A DNA stretch of 64,000 bases from Actinomycetota bacterium (GTDB lineage Bacteria; Actinomycetota; Thermoleophilia; BMS3ABIN01), in NCBI GenBank assembly GCA_023382335.1, contig JAMCPM010000014.1:1-64000 (forward strand), written 5' to 3'. This document shows, piece after piece, positions 48,424-57,234 of this stretch (positions are counted from its first letter, which is position 1; each line of letters starts with the position of its first letter). Under the pieces are notes generated by a model that was not told the origin of the DNA, searched no databases, and worked only from the letters and a program-made list of their open reading frames with translations. A program made the translations under genes and the position numbers.

Positions 48424-49080
48424 TCAGTCTGCCTTGGGCGGTGCAGCGTTCTTGCCCTCGCGCCCGGCGAACATCAGTGGCAGCTCGCGCGCGACTTCGG
48501 CGACCACAAGATAGATGTGGATAGCCGGCGTGATGATAAACAGCCACATCAGCCAGTAGTGGTAGGTGCGCATCGCCGCCAGCCCGCCGGCCCAGTAGGT
48601 GAAGGGCTCGAAGAACGACTGCGTCGGCGACCAGAGGCAGAGGCCGGTGAGCAGCGTCAACGGCATCAGGATGAACGCCCAGAACAGGTACGTCGACTTC
48701 TGCAGTGGGTTGAACTTGTAGACCGACGGGTAGGTCTTTTTGATGAACAGATAATACTTGATAGTGTCCCTGAACGTGCCTTCCCCCTCATGCCTCAGCG
48801 GGCTGAACCAGTGGAAGTCGCGGCGCTTGACGCGGCTTCCGGGGGGCGCCGAGCCGGCGCCGAAGAAGGCCCAGTAGATCCGGGTGATGATCGTCAGCAC
48901 GAAGACCAGCCAGGCGATGTTATGAACGGTCCTGGCGTAGCCCATGAAGCCGCTGAAAAACGGGCCGTAGATGTAGAAACCGGTGAAGATCAACAGCGCC
49001 AGCGACAGCAGGTGTATCCCGTGCATGACGATCGCCGGCCGCGGGTGCTCTTCCCTTGTCGGAGGTATTCTTCCTGACAT
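48424..49080 (-). CDS. hyaC: Hydrogenase cytochrome b subunit (HyaC-like)
   Basis: Dihaem cytochrome b that anchors the hydrogenase and passes electrons from the small subunit to quinone. The 218-residue product has four or five hydrophobic helices with histidines in HGIHLLSLALLIFTGFYIYG (His20 and His23), RTVHNIAW, YHYWLMW and TPAIHIYLV, as expected for haem ligation. ATG 49080 lies 6 bp after the true (TAG) stop of the large-subunit gene, with an AGGTAGG ribosome-binding site that overlaps that stop. This tight spacing supports read-through of the upstream TGA. Confidence 0.92.
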   Translation of the reverse strand: MSGRIPPTREEHPRPAIVMHGIHLLSLALLIFTGFYIYGPFFSGFMGYARTVHNIAWLVFVLTIITRIYWAFFGAGSAPPGSRVKRRDFHWFSPLRHEGEGTFRDTIKYYLFIKKTYPSVYKFNPLQKSTYLFWAFILMPLTLLTGLCLWSPTQSFFEPFTYWAGGLAAMRTYHYWLMWLFIITPAIHIYLVVAEVARELPLMFAGREGKNAAPPKAD

Positions 49081-49086
49081 GGCTGC

Positions 49087-50715
49087 CTACCTGACCTGGA
49101 ATTCTAGGACTTTGTTGGATTCCGGTTCAATCACGTGAACCGCGCAGGCCATTCATGGGTCGAATGTGTGAACGGTTCTGAGTATCTCCAGCGGTTTTGC
49201 TGGATCGACGACCGGCGTTCCCACCAGCGCCTCCTCGACCGGGCCGCGTTTGCCGCTGTCGTCACGCGGCGACAGGTTCCAGTTCGACGGCGGCACCGCC
49301 GCGTAGGTGTCGATCTTGCCGTCCTTGATCCGGGTGTAGTGGCAGAGGGCGCCGCGCGGCGCGTCCCAGCCTCCCTTGCCGGTGCCGTCCCTGCTGTAGT
49401 CGAGCTCGTTGTAGACGGTGGTGTCGCCACCGCCGATATTGGCCAGCAGGTCGTCGGCCCATCTCAGGGCGTTGTCGGCGTTGATCTTGGCCTTGAGGAC
49501 GCGTGCGGCCAGCCGGCCCAGGTTCGAGACCAGCACCATCGGGTCGCCGGCATGCCCGACGGCGGCCAGGGTGCTGTCCACCAGCGTCTTGGCTTCCGGC
49601 CTGCCGGAGAGATACGCGACCAGCATCTGCGCCAGCGGCCCGACCTCCATCGGCCGGTTCTGATCCCCGTAGCGGGTGGCCTGGGTCCAGTCATATTTTC
49701 CCTGTGGAAGGCCTTCGCCCTCGATGGGAGGCAGCTGCGTGAACTGGATCGGTTCCTGGCCGACGTCGAGCGGATGCTTGCCGGCGCCGACGTCATCACC
49801 GTAGTACGAGGTCTTGGTGAATTGCCTGGTCTGATCCGGATCGACCTTCTGCAGCTCCAGCTTGCCGTCGAAGATGCCGCCGCGCGGGAACAGCCGGTCG
49901 TAGGGGTCCTGGCTCTTCTCGTCGAGGACGCCCCAGGTGAGGAAGTTGCCCACACCCTGGCCGTAAGTCGCCAGGTCGAGGTAGAACGGCGCCACGGCCA
50001 GCAGGTCCGGCACCATGACGGTGTCGATGAAGTCCTTGACCTGGGCCATGTTCGATTTGTAGAACTCGATAGTCTCGATGCTGGGCATCTGGACAACGCC
50101 GCCCGGCACGTAGTTGTGGATCATGGGATAGCGGCCGCCCAGCATGGTGGCGGCGTCGTTGGCCAGCTGCTGGACCCCCAGCGCCTGCAGATAATGCGCC
50201 GTGACCTCAAGGTTCAGCTCCGGGGTCAACTTGTAGCCGGGATGGTCCCAGTACATGTTGGCGAACGGGCCAAGCTGGCCGGAATCGACCACAGCCTTGA
50301 CCTGGTCCTGCACCGCCTTGAGCCCCGGCGTCGCCGCCTTGGCGTTCAGGGCGTCGGGGACGTTGACGTAATCGAAGCCGTTCAGCTGATAGAACCAGAG
50401 GATATGGTCGTAGCCGATCTGGCATGCCTCCATCATGTTGCGAACCAGCCGGGCGCTGTCGCTCACCTTGTCAACGCCCAGCGCCGTTTCCACCGCTTTC
50501 AGGGAATTGAACGCGTGCGGTGTCGGGCAGACGCCGCAGATGCGCTGGGCGAACTGCCAGATTCCCTTGGGGTCGCGGTTCTTCATGAAGATCTCGAAGC
50601 CGCGGAAGAGCGTCGCCGTGTTCCAGGCATCGGTCACCTTGCCGTTCTCGACCACGCAGGTTATCCGCAGATGGCCTTCGATACGGGTGATCGGATCGAT
50701 AACTACCTTGGTCAT
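49087..50715 (-). CDS. hysA: [NiFeSe]-hydrogenase large subunit with selenocysteine (Sec521)
   Basis: Catalytic subunit of a membrane-bound uptake hydrogenase. The N-terminal nickel motif is RICGVCPTPH (Cys60, Cys63). The C-terminal motif is split by TGA (49153-49155): the frame reads TVHTFDP-U-MACAVH, i.e. DPU-x-x-C-x-x-H with Sec521, Cys524 and His527, followed by a 15-residue tail (VIEPESNKVLEFQVR) and TAG 49087-49089. Replacement of the terminal-motif cysteine by Sec defines [NiFeSe] hydrogenases, which are more oxygen-tolerant in recovery than plain [NiFe] ones. The tail would be removed by the maturation protease encoded downstream. A gene call that stops at the TGA loses the second pair of nickel ligands. 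The full product has 542 residues. The start is ATG 50715, directly behind the small-subunit stop. Confidence 0.96.
49123..49142 (-). promoter_or_regulatory. SECIS-like hairpin in the hydrogenase large-subunit gene
   Basis: Ten bases after the TGA, CGGTTCA-CGTGAT-TGAACCG forms a perfect 7-bp stem with a six-base loop containing G and U. It lies wholly in the read-through extension, where a bacterial SECIS for SelB binding is expected. Confidence 0.75.
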
Positions 50716-51837
50716 CTACTTACCTCCTTCTTTGGGGCCCGCTTCCTCTTCCTTGCCTTCCACGGGCCCTCCCTTGAATAGCCTGCCGGTGGCAGCCTGG
50801 CCGATGAAGTGGGCGCCGATGCCCACCGCCGTGAGTGCGCCCAGCCCCACGCCGATCTGGGCCGGCGTTATATCGCCCGGAATATGGAAGCCCGGGGCCT
50901 TGTCATAGAAGGGGGTCAGCTTGTCCCAGAAGTCAGGCTCGGCGCAGCCGATGCAGGGTCCGCCCGAGGTCACGGGCCAGCCGTGCTGGCCGTTCCAGCG
51001 GGTCTTGGGGCAGGGGGCGTAGGTAACCGGGCCCTTGCAGCCGACCTTGTAGAGGCACCAGCCTTTGTCGGAGCCCTCGTCGCCGAAGACCTGTACGAAC
51101 TCGCCGTTGTCGAAATGGCCCCGGCGCTCGCAGTTGTCATGCACCGTTACGCCGAACAGGAACTTGGGCCGCCCGATCGAATCGAGCTCGGGCAGCTTCT
51201 TGTTTACCAGCACGTACAGGAGTATCGCTACCGTATCGTCAGCGTTGCCCGGGCACCGGGGCGAATTGATGACGACGGCATCGGGGATGCCGGCGTCCTG
51301 CCGCAGGAAATCGCCCACGCCCTTGGCGCCGGTCGGGTTCGGAGCCGCGGCCTGGATGTTCCCGTAACAGGAGCAGCTGCCGATGCAGATGGTCGCCTTG
51401 GCTTTCTTGTAGGTGCTGGTGACGATATCCGCGGCGGTCTTGCCGTGGATGGTGATGGCTTCCTTCGGTGTCGTGGCGATGGCGCCCTCGACGATGTAAT
51501 AGAAATCGCCTGAATTAACCGTGTCGTTGAAGCTCTTCTCCGCCTGGTCGCCGGCGGCGGCCATGACGGCCTCGTGATAGTTGAGCGAGATCTGCTGCAG
51601 GATGAGGTTGGCCGGAGCCGGCTTGCGCGACTGGAGGAGGTTGACAGAGCAGCCGAGGCATTCCTGGAAGAGCGACCACACTACCGCCGGTCGCTTGGCC
51701 AGCTGTTCGAGCGCTTCCGCCACTTTTGGCACCGCCATGGGACCGCTGAGGCCGATAAGACCGGCCAGGGCGCCGCAGGTCTTTAAAAAATCTCTGCGGG
51801 ACAACCCGGGGAACAGGGACATCTCTTCATGTTCCAA
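50716..51837 (-). CDS. hyaA: Hydrogenase small subunit, Tat-exported and C-terminally anchored
   Basis: Carries the iron-sulfur chain from the active site to cytochrome b. The 373-residue product starts with a Tat signal (SRRDFLK, 13-19, then a hydrophobic stretch), so the enzyme faces outward. The proximal cluster ligands include Cys60 and Cys63 in ECLGCSV plus later CIGSCSCYG and RCPGN; distal and medial ligands lie in VHDNCERR, GWCLYKVGCKGP and GGPCIGCAEPDFWD. The segment HGWPVTSGG keeps the Pro typical of a [3Fe-4S] medial cluster, whereas Desulfovibrio [NiFeSe] enzymes have Cys there. A hydrophobic helix near the C-terminus (IGVGLGALTAVGIGAHFIG) anchors it. The start is TTG 51837 (GGGAGG 11 bases upstream) or ATG 51822. 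Confidence 0.93.
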   Translation of the reverse strand: MEHEEMSLFPGLSRRDFLKTCGALAGLIGLSGPMAVPKVAEALEQLAKRPAVVWSLFQECLGCSVNLLQSRKPAPANLILQQISLNYHEAVMAAAGDQAEKSFNDTVNSGDFYYIVEGAIATTPKEAITIHGKTAADIVTSTYKKAKATICIGSCSCYGNIQAAAPNPTGAKGVGDFLRQDAGIPDAVVINSPRCPGNADDTVAILLYVLVNKKLPELDSIGRPKFLFGVTVHDNCERRGHFDNGEFVQVFGDEGSDKGWCLYKVGCKGPVTYAPCPKTRWNGQHGWPVTSGGPCIGCAEPDFWDKLTPFYDKAPGFHIPGDITPAQIGVGLGALTAVGIGAHFIGQAATGRLFKGGPVEGKEEEAGPKEGGK

Positions 51838-51862
51838 GGTAGCTCGACCTCCCTCTTTTCGC

Positions 51863-51960
51863 GCCGCCGGAGACTCCGGGCGGCTATGTTAAAGCAGCTT
51901 TAATCATGGAGCCAGGTAAACTCTATAACACTCTTTCCAGCGTGTCATTTTTTTTCCTTC
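51863..51960 (-). promoter_or_regulatory. Hydrogenase operon control region with palindrome and leader hairpin
   Basis: TTAAAGC-A-GCTTTAA (51889-51903) is a perfect 15-bp palindrome, a good operator candidate in front of the hydrogenase operon. Between it and the gene lies a GC-rich inverted repeat (GCCGCC-GGAG-A-CTCC-GGGCGGC, 51863-51884) that would fold in the mRNA leader. On the minus strand ATGACA and TATAGA (about 15 bases apart, near 51920-51950) are weak promoter candidates. The rest of the 51838-52069 gap shows nothing else. Confidence 0.45.
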
Positions 51961-52069
51961 TCCCCGGTGGCATTCCGGACCAAACCGGCATGTCCGTCCG
52001 TCCGGATTGATAGCATCAATAACAAGACAGATTGCCACTGTGGAAGTAGAATAAAAGCAGAGGTGGAAG

Positions 52070-53815
52070 ATGGACTCAGAGGGTCTGAAACAGAAACTGC
52101 TGCAGCTGGACGGCCGCGGCTACAAGAGTTACCGGAGCATCCGGGGAGCCTATAGCTTCCCGCGCTTCGAGCTGTTCATCGATTACGTGCAGGGCGATCC
52201 CTTCGCGGCGCCCTCGCGCCTGCGGGCGCGGGTGCCACAGGCGAGCGCCGGCTTCGAGCCCGGCCTGTATGACAATGAAGTCAGGCGGGTGGCTCTGGAA
52301 GATTACCTGGCCAGGGCTTTTGCCACGGCGATCGCTTCCATGGTCAAGGGGAACCGGGGCACGGGGAAGTCGGGGCATATCGGCGTCGACAGCGGCGGCC
52401 AGGAGATCCTGGAGCGAACGGCGGCGGTTGTGAACGCCGGCTTCGCCGAGGTGCGCTTCGCCGCCGGCCTGCCGGCGGACGGCAGGCGCTGTCTCGGGCA
52501 AGAGGCAGTAGCCATGCTCATCGATGAGGCGCCACAGCTGGTCGACGCCTCGCTGTTCATGGATGCGCTCGACGCCGGCGCGGTCTGGCGCCACATCGAG
52601 GCGGCCGAGGACCAGCAGTGGCTGCGGGAGTGGCTGCGACAGGAGGGTCAGGCCGGCTTTGTCGCCGACGGGTCGCTCCTTGCCCGCGAGAGCGGCATCC
52701 GCGACCTGCCGCTGAAGGGCGCAGGCGTGGTCGAATTCAGCTCGCCTCCGGAGCTGCGCCGGGAGGTGCGGCTTCCCAACCGGGGTGCGGTCGCAGGTAT
52801 GGCCGTCCCCGGCGGCGTCACCCTCATCGTCGGCGGCGGCTATCACGGCAAGTCGACGCTGCTGAGGGCGCTTGAGTTCGGCGTCTACAGCCATATCCCC
52901 GGCGACGGCCGCGAGCTGGTGGCCTGCCGGGCCGACGCCGTCAAGATCAGGGCCGAGGACGGCCGCCGGGTCGAGAAGGTGGACATCAGCCCCTTCGTCT
53001 CCAACCTTCCCCTGGATATCGATACCACGGCCTTCGGCACTGACAACGCCAGCGGCAGCACCTCGCAGGCGGCCAATATCGTCGAGGCGCTGGAAGCGGG
53101 TTCGCGGCTGCTGCTGATCGACGAGGACACCTCGGCCACGAATTTCATGATCCGCGACGAGCTGATGCAGCGCCTGATCGCCAAGGACAAGGAGCCGATC
53201 ACGCCCTTCATCGATCAGGTCCGAAATCTCGAGGACGAGCACGGCGTCTCGACGGTTCTGGTGATGGGCGGCTCCGGCGATTACTTCGGCGTGGCCGACA
53301 CCGTCATCGCCATGGAGGATTATCGGCCGCGCGTGGTCACCGCTGAGGCCCGCCGCATAGCCGGCACGCGCCAGGACATCCGGTTATCGGAAGGGCCCGG
53401 CAGGTTCGGGCCGCTACGGCCCAGGGCGCCTCTTCCCGGCAGTCTCAACCCCCGCCGCGGCGGCCGCGAGAAGGTGGCCGCCAAGAGTCTGCGCACGATT
53501 GCTTTCGGCCGGCAGACGGTCGACCTCTCCTTCGTCGAGCAGTTGGTTGATAGAAGTCAGACTCGTGCCATAGGCGACCTTGTCCGCCTCGGCCTCAACC
53601 GGGGATTCTTCGACGGTGAGGCCGATCTGGCCGCGATTCTGGATCTGATGCTGGCCGCGGTCGCTGAGGAAAGTCTCGATGCCCTGTCGCCGTACGCTGA
53701 AGATGACGCCGGGGCCGGCCGCCCCGGGGCGCATCCGGGCGACTACGCCCTGCCGCGCCGGTATGAGATCGCCGCCATGATCAATCGCATTCGAAGTCTG
53801 GCCGTCAAAGAATAG
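52070..53815 (+). CDS. Predicted ABC-class ATPase (COG3044 family)
   Basis: Soluble P-loop ATPase of a family of unknown function found in bacteria and some eukaryotes. The 581-residue product has an N-terminal domain with SYRSIRGAYSF and FELFIDYVQGDPFA, a central ATPase with Walker A GGGYHGKSTLLRALE (about residues 260-274), a signature-like SGSTSQAANIVEAL and Walker B RLLLIDEDTSATNFM, then VMGGSGDYFGVAD. The C-terminal 100 residues are basic (RRGGREKVAAKS) and then helical. GAGGTGG lies shortly before ATG 52070. It diverges from the hydrogenase operon and precedes the PAPS-reductase-like gene by 36 bp. Confidence 0.85.
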   Translation: MDSEGLKQKLLQLDGRGYKSYRSIRGAYSFPRFELFIDYVQGDPFAAPSRLRARVPQASAGFEPGLYDNEVRRVALEDYLARAFATAIASMVKGNRGTGKSGHIGVDSGGQEILERTAAVVNAGFAEVRFAAGLPADGRRCLGQEAVAMLIDEAPQLVDASLFMDALDAGAVWRHIEAAEDQQWLREWLRQEGQAGFVADGSLLARESGIRDLPLKGAGVVEFSSPPELRREVRLPNRGAVAGMAVPGGVTLIVGGGYHGKSTLLRALEFGVYSHIPGDGRELVACRADAVKIRAEDGRRVEKVDISPFVSNLPLDIDTTAFGTDNASGSTSQAANIVEALEAGSRLLLIDEDTSATNFMIRDELMQRLIAKDKEPITPFIDQVRNLEDEHGVSTVLVMGGSGDYFGVADTVIAMEDYRPRVVTAEARRIAGTRQDIRLSEGPGRFGPLRPRAPLPGSLNPRRGGREKVAAKSLRTIAFGRQTVDLSFVEQLVDRSQTRAIGDLVRLGLNRGFFDGEADLAAILDLMLAAVAEESLDALSPYAEDDAGAGRPGAHPGDYALPRRYEIAAMINRIRSLAVKE

Positions 53816-53851
53816 AAGGAAAAGCAGGAGGAATTCAGTTAAAATAGTTGC

Positions 53852-54532
53852 ATGCCTGAAAACTGGACACTGGAGCAGAAGGAAGAAAAGAGCCTCGAGA
53901 TCATCCGCGAGGCACTGAAGCGTTTCGACGGCAAGCTGGCCACCACCTTCACCGGCGGCAAGGACTCGCTGGTCGTGCTCCATCTGTTCAAACGCGCGGG
54001 CGAGGGCAAGGTGCCTGTGCCGGTGCTCAACCTCGACACGACCGCCAAGTTCAGGGAAGCGCTCGAGTTCCGTGACCGCATCGCCCGCGACTGGGCACTG
54101 AATCTTATCATTGCCACAAACAGCGAAGGCCTCAAGCAGATCAGGCTGGCTGAAGACCACGAGAAATGTTGCCTGGTGATGAAGACCACCGCGATCAACA
54201 TGGCGGTCGAGGAGCATGGCTGGAAGGCTCTGGCCACAGGTGTCCGTTGGGACGAGCAGGAAGCCAGGGTCAACGAGGAATATTTTTCCGAGCGCCCCGA
54301 GCACACGCGGGTGCAGCCCATCCTCCATTTCAGCGAGCTGGACATCTGGGCCTACATCAAGAAGTACGAACTTCCCTATTGCGGGCTATATGACCAGGGA
54401 TACCGCAGCCTCGGCTGCGAGCCCTGCACCAGCAAGAGCGTCCGTCCCCGAGGCGACGGCCCCGAACGCGAGGGCCGCTCGCAGGAAAAAGAAGAGATCA
54501 TGGAGCAGTTGCGGGACCTGGGCTACTTCTAG
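53852..54532 (+). CDS. Phosphoadenosine phosphosulfate reductase-family protein
   Basis: Adenine-nucleotide alpha-hydrolase fold protein (226 residues) related to PAPS/APS reductase and CysD. The PP-loop-like motif is TFTGGKDSLVVLHL (33-46); the C-terminal YRSLGCEPCTS gives the paired cysteines, and CCLVMKT the other pair, found in iron-sulfur APS reductases. The cysteine pattern CC...CxxC fits an assimilatory APS reductase with a [4Fe-4S] cluster, but the catalytic C-terminal ECG(I/L)H is not present, so a sulfur-transfer or CysD-like role remains possible. It follows the ABC-class ATPase gene and may be in one transcript with it. Confidence 0.8.
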   Translation: MPENWTLEQKEEKSLEIIREALKRFDGKLATTFTGGKDSLVVLHLFKRAGEGKVPVPVLNLDTTAKFREALEFRDRIARDWALNLIIATNSEGLKQIRLAEDHEKCCLVMKTTAINMAVEEHGWKALATGVRWDEQEARVNEEYFSERPEHTRVQPILHFSELDIWAYIKKYELPYCGLYDQGYRSLGCEPCTSKSVRPRGDGPEREGRSQEKEEIMEQLRDLGYF

Positions 54533-54550
54533 GTCAGCAAACACATCCCG

Positions 54551-54763
54551 ATGCCAAGAACCTATCTTTATCTCATTCTCGTTTGGAGCCTGGTCTGCGC
54601 TTCCGGCCTGGGCATCTTCCTGTTTCAGACCTTTGGTCCCCGCGTCGACGTCGAGGCCGACTACACCGGCCTGGGACTGGCGGTCGCAGTGGCTTTCTGG
54701 GTCCTGGCCTGGGCGCTCCCGGTTTCGGTGCTATTCGTCCGCGGCCGCAGGCAGAAGGCCTAG
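54551..54763 (+). CDS. Small two-helix membrane protein
   Basis: The 70-residue product has two hydrophobic helices (about residues 5-27 and 42-63) separated by a short acidic loop (RVDVEADYTG) and ends RGRRQKA. It matches no family I recognise. It lies 18 bp after the PAPS-reductase-like gene and 3 bp before the next gene, so it is probably part of one operon. Confidence 0.6.
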   Translation: MPRTYLYLILVWSLVCASGLGIFLFQTFGPRVDVEADYTGLGLAVAVAFWVLAWALPVSVLFVRGRRQKA

Positions 54764-54766
54764 GCC

Positions 54767-55357
54767 TTGACCGACTGGCTGCAGAACCATCAAAAGTCGG
54801 CCACGGCCGTGGTTATTCTGGCAGCAGCAGCGGTCGTCTTCTTCCTTTTTATCCTCTCCCGCAACGGCTCCTCACCGGCGGCAAGCGCTGCCTACAAGGC
54901 GCAGACCGATGCCGGCCAGGCGGGCGGCGACACCGCTTCGGGTTCAGGCGCGGGTGGCGCCGGCAGCGCCGACATCAAACAGGCCGACGTCTCGATGTTG
55001 ACCGGCGATGAATCGGCGCCGTCCTGGCGCCTGGAAAACACCCTCTACCTGGACATCAACGGCGACGGCGCCCAGGAAGCAGTGGTGCTGGTAAGGGGGG
55101 ACGGCGGCAACCGGCCTCTGGACTGGCGGGTCTACGGCATGAAGGACGGCCGGCCGGTTGAGCTCTTCGAGCGCACGCGGGTGGCCCAGGGAGAACTTTC
55201 GGTCAAGGGTTCGATGCTGGTCGAGAGTGAAGGTATTTACGCCGCTGGAGATCGGGAATGCTGCCCCTCGAGCGCCAGGAGGACCTACTACGTCTGGAAG
55301 GGCGACGGGCTGGTGGTCTCGCGGATCGAGGCCACGCCACCGGGAGCGACGCCCTAG
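54767..55357 (+). CDS. Membrane-anchored exported protein, function unknown
   Basis: The 196-residue product has one N-terminal transmembrane helix (about residues 13-32), a Gly/Ala/Ser-rich linker to about residue 68 and an extracytoplasmic domain with LYLDINGDGAQEAVVLV. That Asp-rich loop (DINGDG) is typical of FG-GAP or dockerin-like calcium sites. Two neighbouring cysteines (ECCPSS) follow. The start is TTG 54767 with AGAAGG upstream. The 3' end overlaps the convergent mini ferritin-like gene by 4 bp. Confidence 0.65.
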   Translation: MTDWLQNHQKSATAVVILAAAAVVFFLFILSRNGSSPAASAAYKAQTDAGQAGGDTASGSGAGGAGSADIKQADVSMLTGDESAPSWRLENTLYLDINGDGAQEAVVLVRGDGGNRPLDWRVYGMKDGRPVELFERTRVAQGELSVKGSMLVESEGIYAAGDRECCPSSARRTYYVWKGDGLVVSRIEATPPGATP

Positions 55358-55551
55358 CGGTCTCCCTTGATCAGCTTCAGGGCTGAGAGCCGGTCGCGCA
55401 ACATCCGTTCGTGATTCTCCTCCATCCGCGCCAGCTGTTCGAACATCGAGCGCGTCTCCGGATCGGCGGCTTCTTCGGCTCCATGCTTGTATTTTTCGTG
55501 CGCGCGGCGCTCTTCCTCGATCGCTTCTTCCATGAGTTTGATTACGTCCAA
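55354..55551 (-). CDS. Mini ferritin/rubrerythrin-like protein
   Basis: The 65-residue product is one helical hairpin with a half set of ferritin ligands: EEERRAHEKYKHGAEEA in helix 1 and FEQLARMEENHERML with ExxH in helix 2. A complete ferritin-like di-iron site needs two such hairpins, so it should work as a dimer, as in encapsulated-ferritin-type proteins. The start is TTG 55551 with GGAGG 4 bases upstream (ATG 55533 is also possible). No encapsulin shell gene is in the window. Confidence 0.65.
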   Translation of the reverse strand: MDVIKLMEEAIEEERRAHEKYKHGAEEAADPETRSMFEQLARMEENHERMLRDRLSALKLIKGDR

Positions 55552-55630
55552 GGTTCCTCCTCGAAGGCTTAAACCAGAATGATCTCCCGGTCAACTGTCG
55601 TGGTCGCCGGCCGGGAAAATCCGGGTTTTC

Positions 55631-57085
55631 TTATTCATAAGCTACAGTAAGCATCACCATCGCGCCAGCAGACAAAACCAGCACCGCCACCGAGAACCAC
55701 AGGCCCCTGCTTTTGAGGCTGTCGCGTTGCAGAACCTGCGCCAGATAGTGCGTTCCAATCGCCGCTGAGCCTGAAAAGGCGCCGACGACGATAAACCGCG
55801 CCAGACGCGAGACGTGGTCGAAGGTCTCGGTGCCTGCGATCCCTTCCCAGGATTTCAGAACATAGTAGAAGACCAGCACGAACTCGATGAAGCCCGCGGC
55901 CACCTGCAGCGCCAGCCGCTCCTTCTGCAGGACCAGGCTGCGCGACAGGATCTCCTGGCTCTGCTGCTGGATGACGGCCTCTTCGCCGGCCCGCAGGATC
56001 TCAACCTGGGTGCGGACCACCTCGATCGCCGCCTGGGCGTTCTGCCGGGCGAATTCGAGTTTTTTCGCCTCGGCCTTCGCCTCGGCGAGGTCTGCGTTGA
56101 AGCGGCCGAGGTAATGGTGGCCGATCTCGTTGGCGCCGGCATTCCCCAGCCTGGCGAACTCTCCCTGCAGCAGTTTGATGTCCCCGGCCATGCTCTCCGA
56201 CGACTGGCGGATCAGCAGTGAATCGGTCGCCAGCATGCCGAACATGCGTGACAGGGCGTTGATCTGGCCCTCGAGGCTGGCGGCGCCCGAATCTTCAGGC
56301 GCGCAGGGCGCACCCGGCGCCGAAACCCCGCCCGCCGTCGAAGCCGCCGCCGCGCCGCCGACCACCTGACGATGCAGCAGCGAACCGACATCGCGGTCGA
56401 CCTCGGAGCGCTCGCTGGCGATCGTCTGCCGCTGCTGTTCAAAATAAGAGGCGGTGCGAACCAGCTTCTTGATCAGCGAGTCCATCAGGGGAAAAACGTT
56501 ATCGATGAAAGCCGCCGGATCGTCCGATGCCACGGCGTAAAAATCGCGGCCTCCGCGGGAATGCCCGGGGAAGTGCGCCAGCAGCAGCGGCCCGGCCGCC
56601 GCCGCGTCCGGGATTGTCCCGGGGGTCAGGTTCGACGAAAGAACCGGACCGGCGTAACCGGAGGCGGCGCGCAAATCTTCCGCGGCTGCGCCAAGCGCCG
56701 GCCCTACCAGCACCGTGGTCTCACCGAAGACTCCGCTTGCCTGCTCTGACAGGCGCGCGCGGTCGGCCTCGATCGCCGCAGAAGCCTGGCGCCACACTTC
56801 CTCCAGGGCGCCCTCGCCGGCGGGGTAGCTGACCTCGATCACCGAGAGGTCCGGAAGCGACATCAGACAGACGCCGGTGGCGCCGCTCTCGACCCGGTGG
56901 ACGATGCGGCAACCGCCGCCGCTTCCCTCCTCGCCGTTGCCTTCTTCAAGGAATTCGAGCTCGGGCGCCGCCGGCCGCGGCGCGCCGCCGGTGAGCGCCG
57001 ACCACAGCTTGTGCAGCTCTTCGTCGTCGCTTTTGAGCAGATAGTAAAAATGGACCGCCGCCAGGCGGCTTGCCGTTCCGGGCAT
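55631..57085 (-). CDS. Large membrane/coiled-coil protein of unknown function
   Basis: The 484-residue product has a soluble N-terminal half (about 1-225), a low-complexity Ala/Gly/Pro stretch near 250-275, a long helical segment with coiled-coil character (about 320-390, e.g. AEAKAEAKKLEFARQNAQAA) and three C-terminal hydrophobic helices (about 395-480). The C-terminal EFVLVFYYVLKSWEGIAG and VVGAFSGSAAIGTHYLA look conserved, but I cannot name the family. ATG 57085 has GGGAG 7 bases upstream; a frame extension to 57106 lacks a site. It stands alone. Confidence 0.65.
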   Translation of the reverse strand: MPGTASRLAAVHFYYLLKSDDEELHKLWSALTGGAPRPAAPELEFLEEGNGEEGSGGGCRIVHRVESGATGVCLMSLPDLSVIEVSYPAGEGALEEVWRQASAAIEADRARLSEQASGVFGETTVLVGPALGAAAEDLRAASGYAGPVLSSNLTPGTIPDAAAAGPLLLAHFPGHSRGGRDFYAVASDDPAAFIDNVFPLMDSLIKKLVRTASYFEQQRQTIASERSEVDRDVGSLLHRQVVGGAAAASTAGGVSAPGAPCAPEDSGAASLEGQINALSRMFGMLATDSLLIRQSSESMAGDIKLLQGEFARLGNAGANEIGHHYLGRFNADLAEAKAEAKKLEFARQNAQAAIEVVRTQVEILRAGEEAVIQQQSQEILSRSLVLQKERLALQVAAGFIEFVLVFYYVLKSWEGIAGTETFDHVSRLARFIVVGAFSGSAAIGTHYLAQVLQRDSLKSRGLWFSVAVLVLSAGAMVMLTVAYE

Positions 57086-57234
57086 GGAAGTTCTCCCAGG
57101 TTGCATAAGATTCCAGAAGCTGTGGGTATTCTATGGTTATCTCCCTCCGGGAACAATCAAATCGGGGATTAAAGCGGTGGCGGCGGCAGTGAGTGCGGCC
57201 GGTGGGGCGCCGCGCCTTGTCCCGTGCGGGGCGA

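Noticed and set aside
49153-50715. Hydrogenase large subunit as a truncated pseudogene ending at the TGA
   Set aside because: The continuation in the same frame restores the nickel motif and tail and ends 6 bp before the next gene, so Sec decoding explains it better.
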